Assembly (NCBI GenBank): GCA_016927185.1
Contig: JAFGND010000086.1
Coordinates: forward strand, 1 to 19,660
Direction of reading: 5' to 3'
DNA: 19,660 nucleotides
DNA from: Candidatus Coatesiibacteriota bacterium
Lineage (GTDB): Bacteria > JAFGND01
Part shown: positions 1 through 6,876 of the stretch, piece by piece
Layout: the number at the start of each line of letters is the position of its first letter
Position numbering within the stretch: the first letter of the stretch is position 1
Program-made: the position numbers and the translations under genes
The notes under the pieces: model-generated
Told to the model about the DNA's origin: nothing
The model's database searches: none
Seen by the model: only the letters and a program-made list of their open reading frames with translations

Positions 1-756
1 ACTGAAAAGAACAAGGAGTTAAAATATTCAGCAGATTCATTTTATTCATATACTATGAAAGTATTGAGTATTGACAGAATTGGAAGTGCCTTGATTGAAA
101 TGAGAATAGATACAATAATAATAAATCAACAAGGTTTTAATTCATACAATGTTAACACTTCAAAACCTAATGCTTCTAACAACTATTTTGTTGCTGCATA
201 TCATGCGATTATTAACAAACCGATAATAATCATTGCAGATAGAAATGGTGAAATAAATTCAATAACGAATATGGATGAAATATATGATTATATTATAAAG
301 GCACTACCTGACATGTACCAATACTCATTTCAGATTGTATCGATAAGAAAAATCCTGAGAGAACAATTCAATACGGTAACTTTTAAAAACAAGATATCAA
401 TATTATTCCCGCTTGCATATCAAGAAGAATCAAAAGAAAAAAAGAAGAAAAACAGGAGAATAAATATTGAACCTTTAGGAGATATCAGTGAAGAATATAA
501 AATTTCAAAAGATAAATTAAATCCTTTAATAGATAACTATTCAGGAACTTCGAAAATTATCGAACCCATATATCTTGCAGTTAATTTAAAACTGCTTAGT
601 GGTAAAATAACTAGTTCTGGAATAATTCAATGGCATAATACCGATAAGAAAAAACCTAAAGTCCAGATAAAAAGAGAAATAGCAGCCAAAGGATTTTTAT
701 CTACTATGAAAGTAACTCTCATTGGAGAAACACAAATAAAAGTGGAATATAATTAG
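1..756 (+). CDS. C-terminal part of uncharacterised protein (DUF6263-like pattern), 5' end outside window
   Basis: The reading frame is open from base 1 without a stop, so the gene starts upstream. The ATG at 55 has no convincing ribosome binding site and is probably internal. The visible 251 residues are rich in beta-type alternation. In order they hold a stretch like VLSIDRIGSALIEMRID, a segment reading YHAIINKPIIIIADRNGEI, a helix around an aspartate-rich region, and a C-terminal part (about the last 80 residues) ending in KVTLIGETQIKVEY. The order 'interaction strand, small loop, K-P-I/F-x-V-x-x-D/R-x-x-G-x-I, then a helix' resembles DUF6263 family proteins, which are secreted or lipoproteins of unknown function. 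That comparison is from memory. A lysine-rich low-complexity stretch (about bases 436-456) sits in the middle. No enzyme motif is visible. Confidence 0.6.
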   Translation, partial: TEKNKELKYSADSFYSYTMKVLSIDRIGSALIEMRIDTIIINQQGFNSYNVNTSKPNASNNYFVAAYHAIINKPIIIIADRNGEINSITNMDEIYDYIIKALPDMYQYSFQIVSIRKILREQFNTVTFKNKISILFPLAYQEESKEKKKKNRRINIEPLGDISEEYKISKDKLNPLIDNYSGTSKIIEPIYLAVNLKLLSGKITSSGIIQWHNTDKKKPKVQIKREIAAKGFLSTMKVTLIGETQIKVEYN

Positions 757-893
757 ATTTCAGATTTCTTTTTTGTATTATTTTAGAAACTTCTAATTAC
801 AAATCTTATAATTATATTTCATAAAAGAAGATTTCACTTGATTTATTTCAATGTATTTTAGACCAAATCAGATATAGTATTTTAGGAATTCAG

Positions 894-1511
894 ATGAGTA
901 TAAAGTGTTACTTTCATAGTCAAAGAGATGCAGTTGATTTTTGCGACAAATGCAGCAAACCTTTATGTGAAGAATGTAATATCAACAAAGACAAACATTC
1001 ATCAGTATCAATATGCAGGGAATGCAGTGAAAAAGAGATAATAAAAGCTGAAAAGAAAAGAGTCGCTTCAGAGCATTTGTATGATTCTTTCCATTTTGAA
1101 TCTTTCAGATCATTAACTTTCATTAATTTTATATGGTTAATACTGCTTGGCGTTATCTTCTTTGAGATTATAATTATACTATTTCCAGGAAGTAGCTTCC
1201 TTACTGAAACATCTTCAATATCAACTCAGGGATTACAAAGAGAAGATGAGCGATTAATGCAATTAGCCATGCCACTTCAGCATTTTTACACCATCAAAGG
1301 AAAATTCCCTCAGTTTTATGATGATCTGGTTCCACATTACATAAAGAAACTTCCCGGTGAAATTAAGGATAGTACAATAGTATATACTTATCAAACTCAT
1401 AATAGAGTAACTATTAACATGAAGAACCAGAAAAACGGAATTCTTCTTGATGGAACAGCAGTTTATAGAGATAATGACAGAGGAGAACCATTTTTTGATG
1501 TTTACAAATAA
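894..1511 (+). CDS. B-box-type zinc-finger membrane protein with pilin-like C-terminal domain
   Basis: The product is 205 residues, with an AGGA site at 884-887. The N-terminus carries a B-box-like array: C5, H8, C17, C20, C25, C28, H35, C41 and C44, with spacing C-x2-H-x8-C-x2-C-x4-C-x2-C, so it probably binds two zinc ions. A basic linker follows (residues 46-60), then one transmembrane helix at about 77-97. The outer part (about 115-205) has the pattern L-x2-A-x3-F-Y-x3-G-K-F-P-x3-D-D-L seen in soluble domains of type II secretion pseudopilins, here without a prepilin cleavage site. Its stop codon overlaps the start of the next gene, a prepilin-like protein with a matching pattern, by 14 bases, so the two are probably made together. 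The cytoplasmic finger could be a protein-binding module. Function unknown; membrane topology is inferred. Confidence 0.75.
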   Translation: MSIKCYFHSQRDAVDFCDKCSKPLCEECNINKDKHSSVSICRECSEKEIIKAEKKRVASEHLYDSFHFESFRSLTFINFIWLILLGVIFFEIIIILFPGSSFLTETSSISTQGLQREDERLMQLAMPLQHFYTIKGKFPQFYDDLVPHYIKKLPGEIKDSTIVYTYQTHNRVTINMKNQKNGILLDGTAVYRDNDRGEPFFDVYK

Positions 1512-1944
1512 GGGCTTGACTAATCTTGAATGGTTAATAACAATATTTTTAATATTTTCTGTTACATTTCTTGGAATATCACTTTCTGAAAAACTTCAAT
1601 ATAAAACAGATATTCAGAAACTGGAACAAGATATGAAAAAACTTGATCAAGCAATAGAAAAATTCAGAACATCAAAAAAAAGATTGCCTTATGATCTAAA
1701 GGAATTGGTAAATGCAAGATTAGTTGATTCTGTTCCAATCTGTCCATTTACAAAGCAGCAATATTGGTATACATCCTTTTCTTACCCAATTCAAACAAAA
1801 GATAATAAACCTCTCGAATATTATTGCTTAAGCACTCCATATAACATAATCCCGGATGTTTATCAATTAAGAATAATTTATATATCTTGGCTAAAGAAAG
1901 ATAATAAGAAATTCGAAAAAATTGAAAGGGAAAAAACACTTTAA
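1498..1944 (+). CDS. Type IV prepilin-like / pseudopilin protein
   Basis: The product is 148 residues. I chose the ATG at 1498 over an in-frame ATG at 1447 because it places a classic class III prepilin signal at the N-terminus: MFTNKG followed by LTNLEWLITIFLIF. Cleavage would fall after Gly6, and Glu11 is the conserved +5 glutamate of the mature protein. AGGAG lies at 1481-1485, a long 12-base spacer that may reflect coupling to the upstream gene. The hydrophobic helix spans about 12-29, then a charged coiled region, then a short soluble domain whose helix 45-80 (A-I-E-K-F ... L-P-Y-D-L-K-E-L) resembles the GspG type. The C-terminus is lysine- and glutamate-rich. There are no neighbouring assembly ATPase, platform or peptidase genes, so it would rely on machinery encoded elsewhere. 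It sits 11 bases ahead of the aconitase-family gene. Confidence 0.8.
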   Translation: MFTNKGLTNLEWLITIFLIFSVTFLGISLSEKLQYKTDIQKLEQDMKKLDQAIEKFRTSKKRLPYDLKELVNARLVDSVPICPFTKQQYWYTSFSYPIQTKDNKPLEYYCLSTPYNIIPDVYQLRIIYISWLKKDNKKFEKIEREKTL

Positions 1945-1955
1945 AAGGATGATTT

Positions 1956-3215
1956 ATGGGAGAAACATTTGTCCAAAAAGCCTTCGGTAACCGTATAGGA
2001 AAAAAACTGAAAGTAAATGAAATTGTTTTTTTAGAACCAGACTATATTTTAACTCATGACAATACTGCTGCGATAATAAAAAAACTTGATGAAGTAAAGA
2101 GTGATATTAAGGTAAAATATCCAGATAGACTGGTTATTATTCTTGATCATGTAATACCTGCTTCTTCCGAAAAAACTGCTCTTAATCATAAAGAGATAAG
2201 GGAATTTGTCAAGAAGCAAGGGATAAAAAACTTCTATGATATTGGTAGAGGCATCTGCCATCAGGTTCTACCGGAAGAAGGATTTGCAAAACCAGCAGGT
2301 ATTGTTGTCGGAAGCGACAGTCATACTTGCACATATGGAGCATTTTCTTGTCTGGGAACAGGTATTGACAGAACAGAAGCCGCTGGTCTTTGGATTACAG
2401 GTCAAACATGGTTCAAAGTCCCTGAAAGCTTCAAAATAAGCTTGAAAGGAAAATTTAGAAAAGGTGTTTCTGCAAAAGATTTGATTCTAACCATTATTGG
2501 TGATTTAGGCGCGGATGGAGCTAATTATGTATCTGTGGAGTTTCATGGAGATAGTTTACAGCATCTTGATATTGACTCAAGAATGACAATTGCAAATATG
2601 GGAGTTGAAATGGGTGCTAAATTCGCACTATTCCCACCTGATGACATCCTGAAAAATCATTTTAAATCAAGAGGCTGGGATTTCAGCATTCCTGTTGCCT
2701 GGTCAGATAAGGATGCTGAATATTCACTCATTAAGGAATACGAACTTTCTGAGATAGTTCCTTGTGTATCAAAACCTCATGCAGTTGACAAATACTCTTC
2801 GGTAAAAGATTTGCAAGGCCTTTTCTTTGAGCAATATCTGATCGGAACGTGTACAAATGGAAGGATATCTGATATAGAAGTAACATCAAAAATTTTAAAA
2901 GGCAAGAAAATCTCAGCGAATGTAAGATTGCTGGTTTTACCTGCTTCAAGTGAAATTTATTCAGAAGCTTCAAGAGCAGGTTTCCTTGCAGATCTTGCAG
3001 AAGCTGGAGCAACCATTCTTCCTCCTGGATGCGGACCTTGCCTTGGTGCACATCAAGGAGTTCTGGCGCCAGGAGAGAAGTGCTTATCAACAGCTAACAG
3101 AAACTTCAAAGGAAGAATGGGATGCAAGGATTCTGAGATATATCTTGCTTCTTCAGAAACAGTTGCTGCTAGTGCATTAAAAGGAGTACTAACTGATCCA
3201 AGAGAGGTATTATAA
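1956..3215 (+). CDS. leuC: 3-isopropylmalate dehydratase / homoaconitase-type large subunit
   Basis: The product is 419 residues, the usual length for the short (archaeal-type) LeuC/HacA branch. It would hold the [4Fe-4S] cluster that isomerises a hydroxy-tricarboxylate or 2-isopropylmalate through a dehydrated intermediate. Visible motifs are GSDSHTCTYGA (119-129), IGTCTNG with cluster Cys299, PGCGPCLG with Cys359 and Cys362, NRNFKGRMG and the C-terminal LTDPRE. The start has AAAAGGA at 1943-1949. The gene overlaps the small-subunit gene by one base (TAATG), as expected for two polypeptides forming one enzyme. The substrate is not settled by sequence: leucine pathway isopropylmalate, lysine/2-oxosuberate homoaconitate, or citrate are all possible, since no other leucine gene is beside it. 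The upstream neighbours are pilin-like genes, which is unusual. Confidence 0.9.
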   Translation: MGETFVQKAFGNRIGKKLKVNEIVFLEPDYILTHDNTAAIIKKLDEVKSDIKVKYPDRLVIILDHVIPASSEKTALNHKEIREFVKKQGIKNFYDIGRGICHQVLPEEGFAKPAGIVVGSDSHTCTYGAFSCLGTGIDRTEAAGLWITGQTWFKVPESFKISLKGKFRKGVSAKDLILTIIGDLGADGANYVSVEFHGDSLQHLDIDSRMTIANMGVEMGAKFALFPPDDILKNHFKSRGWDFSIPVAWSDKDAEYSLIKEYELSEIVPCVSKPHAVDKYSSVKDLQGLFFEQYLIGTCTNGRISDIEVTSKILKGKKISANVRLLVLPASSEIYSEASRAGFLADLAEAGATILPPGCGPCLGAHQGVLAPGEKCLSTANRNFKGRMGCKDSEIYLASSETVAASALKGVLTDPREVL

Positions 3216-3694
3216 TGGCTATCTTTGCATATATTCAGGATGATATCAATACAGATCTTCTTTATCCAGGGAAATATACATATCTTGGAACTAAACCAAG
3301 TGATATAAAAGAGCATCTTCTTGAAGATCTTGATCCAACATTCAAGGATAGGGTTAAAAATGGTGATATAATAATTGCTGGTAAAAACTTTGGATGCGGA
3401 AGTTCAAGGGAACAACCTAATGTTGGTTTGAAATATGTAGGAATTCAGGCCATTATTGCTAAGAGTTTTTCAAGAATTTTTTTCAGATCAGCAACAAATC
3501 AAGGCCTTCTGCTTATAGAATTACCAGCCGTTGTAGATGCCTATAAGGAAGGGGATTTCATAGAGATAGATTCAAAAAAAGGTGTTGTCCTTTTAAATAA
3601 TACTCAGTTCAACTTTCCCGCTCTTCCCACTGAAATGCAAAATATCCTTAAAGCTGGGGGATTGCTTGAATATATTAAAGAAAATCTCAAATGA
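3215..3694 (+). CDS. leuD: 3-isopropylmalate dehydratase / homoaconitase-type small subunit
   Basis: The product is 159 residues and is the swivel-domain partner of the large subunit. Family motifs are DINTDLLYPGKY (10-21), GKNFGCGSSREQ (about 56-67) and the basic ARIF-like segment SFSRIFFRSATNQG. The loop that separates substrates in this family reads YTYLGTKP after PGK. Characterised archaeal isopropylmalate isomerases have YLVY or YLVM here and homoaconitases YLRT (from memory), so this loop, also one residue longer, fits neither. The usual REHA after GCGSS is REQP. These changes leave the substrate open. The start codon shares one base with the large-subunit stop, and the 3' end overlaps the sirtuin gene by four bases (ATGA), so the three genes are translationally coupled. 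Confidence 0.88.
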   Translation: MAIFAYIQDDINTDLLYPGKYTYLGTKPSDIKEHLLEDLDPTFKDRVKNGDIIIAGKNFGCGSSREQPNVGLKYVGIQAIIAKSFSRIFFRSATNQGLLLIELPAVVDAYKEGDFIEIDSKKGVVLLNNTQFNFPALPTEMQNILKAGGLLEYIKENLK

Positions 3695-4512
3695 TTGATT
3701 ACTGGAGAGATACAGAAAGAATCGTAGACAACTTCAAGAGAAAACCAGGATTAGTATTAGTACTTACTGGCGCAGGTATATCTTCAGAAAGTGGTATTCC
3801 AACTTATAGAGGATCAGATGGTTATTGGAATAAGGAATCTGATAATTTCTTGCCAATGGAGATTGCAACATATTCCATGTTCAGTAGAAAACCATGGTTT
3901 GTCTGGGAATGGTATCTTTCCAGAAGAGTACAATGCCTGAATACAGAACCAAATAAAGGTCACTTTGCTATCGCAAACATGGAAAAAATGGAAGATTTCT
4001 TTCTGATAACTCAGAATATTGATAATTTGCACAAAAAAGCTGGAATATCTGATAACAAAATATTTGAGATACATGGCAACCTCAATTTTGCTAGATGCTA
4101 CAAAGAATGCTCATCTGAGGTTTATGAAGTTGATGAGTGTTTTAATTATCATGTGAAAGGGATGGATTTATCCGAGAACGAAAAACGGAAACTATCTTGT
4201 CCTAAATGTGGAAGCATGCTGAGACCTAATATCTTATGGTTTGATGAATGCTATGATGAAGTTCATTTCCATTTTTACAGTTCAACTGAATTAGCATTAA
4301 AGGCAAGATTGCTGATTTCAGTAGGTACAACCGGGCAAACTAGCTTGCCTATTCAGATTTTAGAAAGAGTACTAATAAACAAGGGATTAATTATTGATAT
4401 TAACCCAGATGATAATCCTTTCAGATCTTCTGCCCAAAAAACTGGAAATGCTTTCCTTCCTTACAAATCTGGAGAAGTTCTTCCCAGGTTATCTGAGATG
4501 CTTATGAAATAA
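3691..4512 (+). CDS. Sirtuin (SIR2 family), predicted class III NAD-dependent protein deacylase
   Basis: The product is 273 residues with all core sirtuin elements: GAGISSESGIPTYRG (27-41) for NAD, TQNIDNLH (107-114) with Asn109 and Asp111, and catalytic His128 in IHGN. A four-cysteine zinc site is formed by C136, C140, C170 and C173; the first pair is C-x3-C instead of the usual C-x2-C. The segment WEWYLSRR places Tyr75 and Arg78 at the Y-x2-R positions that in SIRT5 and CobB recognise succinyl- or malonyl-lysine, so removal of acidic acyl groups is likely, besides deacetylation. It is fused by an ATGA overlap to the aconitase-family small subunit. This suggests it may act on that enzyme or on other metabolic enzymes, which is an inference. 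It is the last gene of the unit before a weak terminator. Confidence 0.9.
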   Translation: MIDYWRDTERIVDNFKRKPGLVLVLTGAGISSESGIPTYRGSDGYWNKESDNFLPMEIATYSMFSRKPWFVWEWYLSRRVQCLNTEPNKGHFAIANMEKMEDFFLITQNIDNLHKKAGISDNKIFEIHGNLNFARCYKECSSEVYEVDECFNYHVKGMDLSENEKRKLSCPKCGSMLRPNILWFDECYDEVHFHFYSSTELALKARLLISVGTTGQTSLPIQILERVLINKGLIIDINPDDNPFRSSAQKTGNAFLPYKSGEVLPRLSEMLMK

Positions 4513-4513
4513 A

Positions 4514-4542
4514 AAACGACCGCTTCAAAGAAACGATCGTTT
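4514..4542. terminator. Weak hairpin between convergent genes
   Basis: AAACGA (4514-4519) pairs with TCGTTT (4537-4542), extended by two further G-C pairs after one mismatch, around an 11-base loop. It lies between the convergent sirtuin and OB-domain genes. There are short A and T runs on either side but no long T-tract, so use as a bidirectional terminator is plausible, not certain. Confidence 0.35.
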
Positions 4543-4563
4543 GTTATAGCTTTTAGATCTTGA

Positions 4564-5229
4564 TTAATCGTTTTTGTATAATCTCTTTATTTCACCCCAA
4601 GTGACCTTGCGGACTCCTGTTCCTTCAGTTACATCAGTTGAATAACGAGGTTTCACTTCATGAGTAGTCTTATAGGTGGAACCAATGCCAATAACAGTAA
4701 GTTTTGCTCCATTCTTGACAATATCCCAGTTAATGTTGACCCCTTTTTCCAGATAAACCTGTACTTCTCCTGATCCATCATTCAGGTTAAATTTAAACTT
4801 ATCAGGATTTGCATCTTGAACAGTTCCTGAAATCCTTAGTAACCATCCTTCTGCAGCGCTGGTATTTGCATTGCCGGTTGTAAATGATTTAGGATTGGGA
4901 GGATTTCCAGAACCGCTTTTTGTATAAGAAGCATCAGATATTTCTATTTCTTCATTATATTTTGTTACTACCCCAGTTACTGATCCTCTGTCTCCAAGAG
5001 CTTGATCGGAAAAATTCCCTCCGCTTTTATAGCAGAGAACTCCACCTGTGCTATCCTGGATATAGAATGTTGCATTTGAAAAAGCTCCTCCAGGGCAGGT
5101 TATTACGCCTTCAATAGTTACAGTCTTGTTTTCATAATTGCTATAATTCTCTCTAATTTCTGCTACAGTAACTGCAAAGGATAAACTTACTGAAAGTAAA
5201 ACTAAAGTCAAAATGATTGTTTGTTTCAT
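4564..5229 (-). CDS. Secreted protein with two OB-like domains
   Basis: The product is 221 residues. AAGGAG lies at 5241-5236, well spaced from the ATG. The N-terminus is a signal peptide (MKQT then a leucine/valine core, probable cleavage after SFA at 17-19). Two similar beta modules follow. The first, about 23-100, contains VTIEGVITCPGG, FYIQDSTGGVLCY and GDRGSVTGVVTKY. The second, about 128-200, contains LRISGTVQDA, FNLNDGSGEVQVYL and GAKLTVIGIGS. The strand pattern (G-x-V-T ... I-x-D-x-T/S-G ... G-x-V-x-V-x-G) is that of OB-fold domains found in extracellular nucleases and DUF5689-like proteins. No nuclease domain is present here. The C-terminus ends with a short basic motif, TWGEIKRLYKN. 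Ligand unknown; it may bind nucleic acid or polysaccharide outside the cytoplasm. Confidence 0.75.
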   Translation of the reverse strand: MKQTIILTLVLLSVSLSFAVTVAEIRENYSNYENKTVTIEGVITCPGGAFSNATFYIQDSTGGVLCYKSGGNFSDQALGDRGSVTGVVTKYNEEIEISDASYTKSGSGNPPNPKSFTTGNANTSAAEGWLLRISGTVQDANPDKFKFNLNDGSGEVQVYLEKGVNINWDIVKNGAKLTVIGIGSTYKTTHEVKPRYSTDVTEGTGVRKVTWGEIKRLYKND

Positions 5230-5250
5230 ATCTCACTCCTTATGTTAAAT

Positions 5251-5288
5251 TTGACGAATACCTTTTTTATTAAAAAGGATTTTGTCAA
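5251..5288 (-). promoter_or_regulatory. 17-bp imperfect inverted repeat upstream of the OB-domain gene
   Basis: Left arm 5251-5267 (TTGACGAATACCTTTTT) and right arm 5272-5288 (AAAAAGGATTTTGTCAA) surround a 4-base TATT loop. Fifteen of 17 positions can pair in RNA, including one G-U. Read on the minus strand the outer end is TTGACA, a perfect -35 hexamer 59 bases ahead of the ATG, and the dyad ends 10 bases before the ribosome binding site. It could be an operator overlapping a promoter or a leader hairpin. There is no T-tract after it in either direction, so it does not look like a terminator. Confidence 0.5.
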
Positions 5289-5394
5289 TGAAATTTTATT
5301 ATGAGCTCAATAAATTATTGCTTGATAATAACTTAAGGTAACTTATTCCATTTTTTTTTAATTAAAGATGACAAAAAATCTATTATCTTAATTC

Positions 5395-5400
5395 TTGACT
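5395..5400 (+). promoter_or_regulatory. Possible -35 box for glpX
   Basis: TTGACT lies 60 bases ahead of the glpX ATG. No good TATAAT-like partner is found 16-18 bases downstream; the best are TTATGT at 5418 and TATGTC at 5419. The region 5289-5394 otherwise holds only A/T-rich sequence with no gene. Confidence 0.3.
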
Positions 5401-5454
5401 AGAATATTTGTTTTGATTTATGTCGTCAGCAATATGCCCTTACAGGAGGTAAAT

Positions 5455-6429
5455 ATGGAGCATCGTCTTTCTATGGATATGGTCAAAGTGTGTGAGCTTG
5501 CTGCTATTGAATCTGCAAAAACTATGGGATTTGGCGATAGAAAGAAATCTGACAAAGCTGCTGTAGAAGCAATGAGAACCCAGCTAGAAAAAGTTGATAT
5601 TAATGGAACCATAGTTATTGGTGAGGGGGAGAGAGACAAAGCTCCAATGCTATTCATAGGTGAAAAAGTTGGCAAAGGAAAAAATAATCCGGATTTCCCA
5701 GAAATAGATATTGCTGTGGATCCTCTTGAGGGAACAAATCTTGTTGCAACAGGGAGTAATAATGCTATTACTGTTCTAGCAGGTTCAGAAAAGGGAGGAT
5801 TGCTTTACGCTCCAGATATATACCTGGACAAACTTGTAGTTGGTCCATCAAGTGCTGAATCTGTTCATATAGATATGGAAGTAAAAGATATAATAAAAGC
5901 AGTTGCAAAAGCTCTGGACAGAAAAGTAAATGATATTGTTGTTTCTATTCTAGATAGGGAAAGACATCATAATCTAATAGAAAAAGTCAGGCAAACAGAT
6001 GCAAGAATTCAGCTTATTTCGGATGGAGATCTTTCAGCAGGGATTGCTGCTGTTGTAAGAGGAAGTGGAATTCACATTGTTATGGGATCAGGAGGCGCTC
6101 CTGAAGGAGTATTATGCGCTGCTGCTTTGAAATGTATAGGTGGACAGATTTACTCTCGTTTTCTGCCAAAGGATGCTTCACAAAAAGAGAGACTGAAAAG
6201 CATGGGAATTGATCATGATAATGTTTTCACAAAAGAAACACTTGCTCCCGGAAATAATATACTTTTTGCTGCTACTGGTGTCACGAATGGATCTATTCTA
6301 AAAGGAGTAAGATTTTTTGGTGATGGAATAAGAACAAATTCAATATTAATGACTAACCTGGAACATAGAATTCAGTTTATTGACACTATTCATTTCAGGG
6401 AAAAAGGGAAAATGCCAATCTGGTTATAA
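5455..6429 (+). CDS. glpX: Fructose-1,6-bisphosphatase class II
   Basis: The product is 324 residues. The ATG at 5455 is chosen because AGGAGG lies at 5444-5449. An upstream in-frame TTG at 5395 has no such site and would add residues foreign to the family. GlpX hydrolyses fructose 1,6-bisphosphate to fructose 6-phosphate in gluconeogenesis; some homologues also act on sedoheptulose bisphosphate. Metal-binding residues fit the E. coli enzyme: Asp33 in KSDKAAV, Glu57 in IGEGERD, and Asp89 and Glu92 in VDPLEGTN. The central SDGDLSAGI and GSGGAPEGVL segments are also typical. A small unknown gene follows 10 bases later with its own strong ribosome binding site, so the two form an operon. Length and motifs are complete. 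Confidence 0.95.
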   Translation: MEHRLSMDMVKVCELAAIESAKTMGFGDRKKSDKAAVEAMRTQLEKVDINGTIVIGEGERDKAPMLFIGEKVGKGKNNPDFPEIDIAVDPLEGTNLVATGSNNAITVLAGSEKGGLLYAPDIYLDKLVVGPSSAESVHIDMEVKDIIKAVAKALDRKVNDIVVSILDRERHHNLIEKVRQTDARIQLISDGDLSAGIAAVVRGSGIHIVMGSGGAPEGVLCAAALKCIGGQIYSRFLPKDASQKERLKSMGIDHDNVFTKETLAPGNNILFAATGVTNGSILKGVRFFGDGIRTNSILMTNLEHRIQFIDTIHFREKGKMPIWL

Positions 6430-6439
6430 GGAGGAAATA

Positions 6440-6871
6440 ATGACTGAACAGGAAATAAAAGAAGGGATTAGAAAGCTCCTTCCTGAACTTAAATATTTAC
6501 TTGTAGAAAACCTGCTAAAAAGAGCCTTGCCAGAAGAGGATTGCTTGATAGCCTATTATCCTCTTGTTAAACCAGGAGAAAGGTATGAATTAAATCTGAT
6601 AACAAGATCAAGATATATAAAAATAGGACTTGAACAGGAGATATATTTCTACAAAGCATGCTATATAAACAGATTTACATGGATGACAGAGAGATTTTTG
6701 GCAAGTGAAGATAACAAGAATTGCATTCCAATAATGACAGTCGAGATTTTCTTTGATTTGCAGAATGAGGATTTCGCAAGATTATTTCTTGAAGCAGAGA
6801 CTGAAGATCAGCAATCTCTGCTCAAATACTTTGTAAAGCAATTCAATATTATAGCATTCAAGACAGGATAA
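6440..6871 (+). CDS. Uncharacterised 143-residue protein co-transcribed with glpX
   Basis: The start at 6440 is set by AAGGAGG (6429-6435); an earlier in-frame ATG at 6380 lies inside glpX. No signal peptide or membrane helix is seen. The first 40 residues are helical and acidic (EIKEGIRKLLPELKYLLVENL). They are followed by beta-like segments with RYELNLITRSRYIKIGL, then IMTVEIFFDLQNEDFARLFL, and an amphipathic C-terminal helix. The alternation of strands with a closing helix would suit a PH-like fold, but this is a guess. The tight spacing after glpX suggests a linked role or simple co-expression. It ends only five bases from the convergent methylthioadenosine phosphorylase gene. Confidence 0.7.
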   Translation: MTEQEIKEGIRKLLPELKYLLVENLLKRALPEEDCLIAYYPLVKPGERYELNLITRSRYIKIGLEQEIYFYKACYINRFTWMTERFLASEDNKNCIPIMTVEIFFDLQNEDFARLFLEAETEDQQSLLKYFVKQFNIIAFKTG

Positions 6872-6876
6872 AGATA

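Noticed and set aside
801-834. AAATCTT...AAGATTT inverted repeat before the zinc-finger gene
   Set aside because: Only 7 bp with a 20-base spacer in very AT-rich sequence, so easily due to chance.
5395-5454. Upstream TTG start for glpX
   Set aside because: It lacks a ribosome binding site and adds 20 residues not found in the family. AGGAGG directly precedes the ATG at 5455, and the TTG is better read as part of a -35 box.
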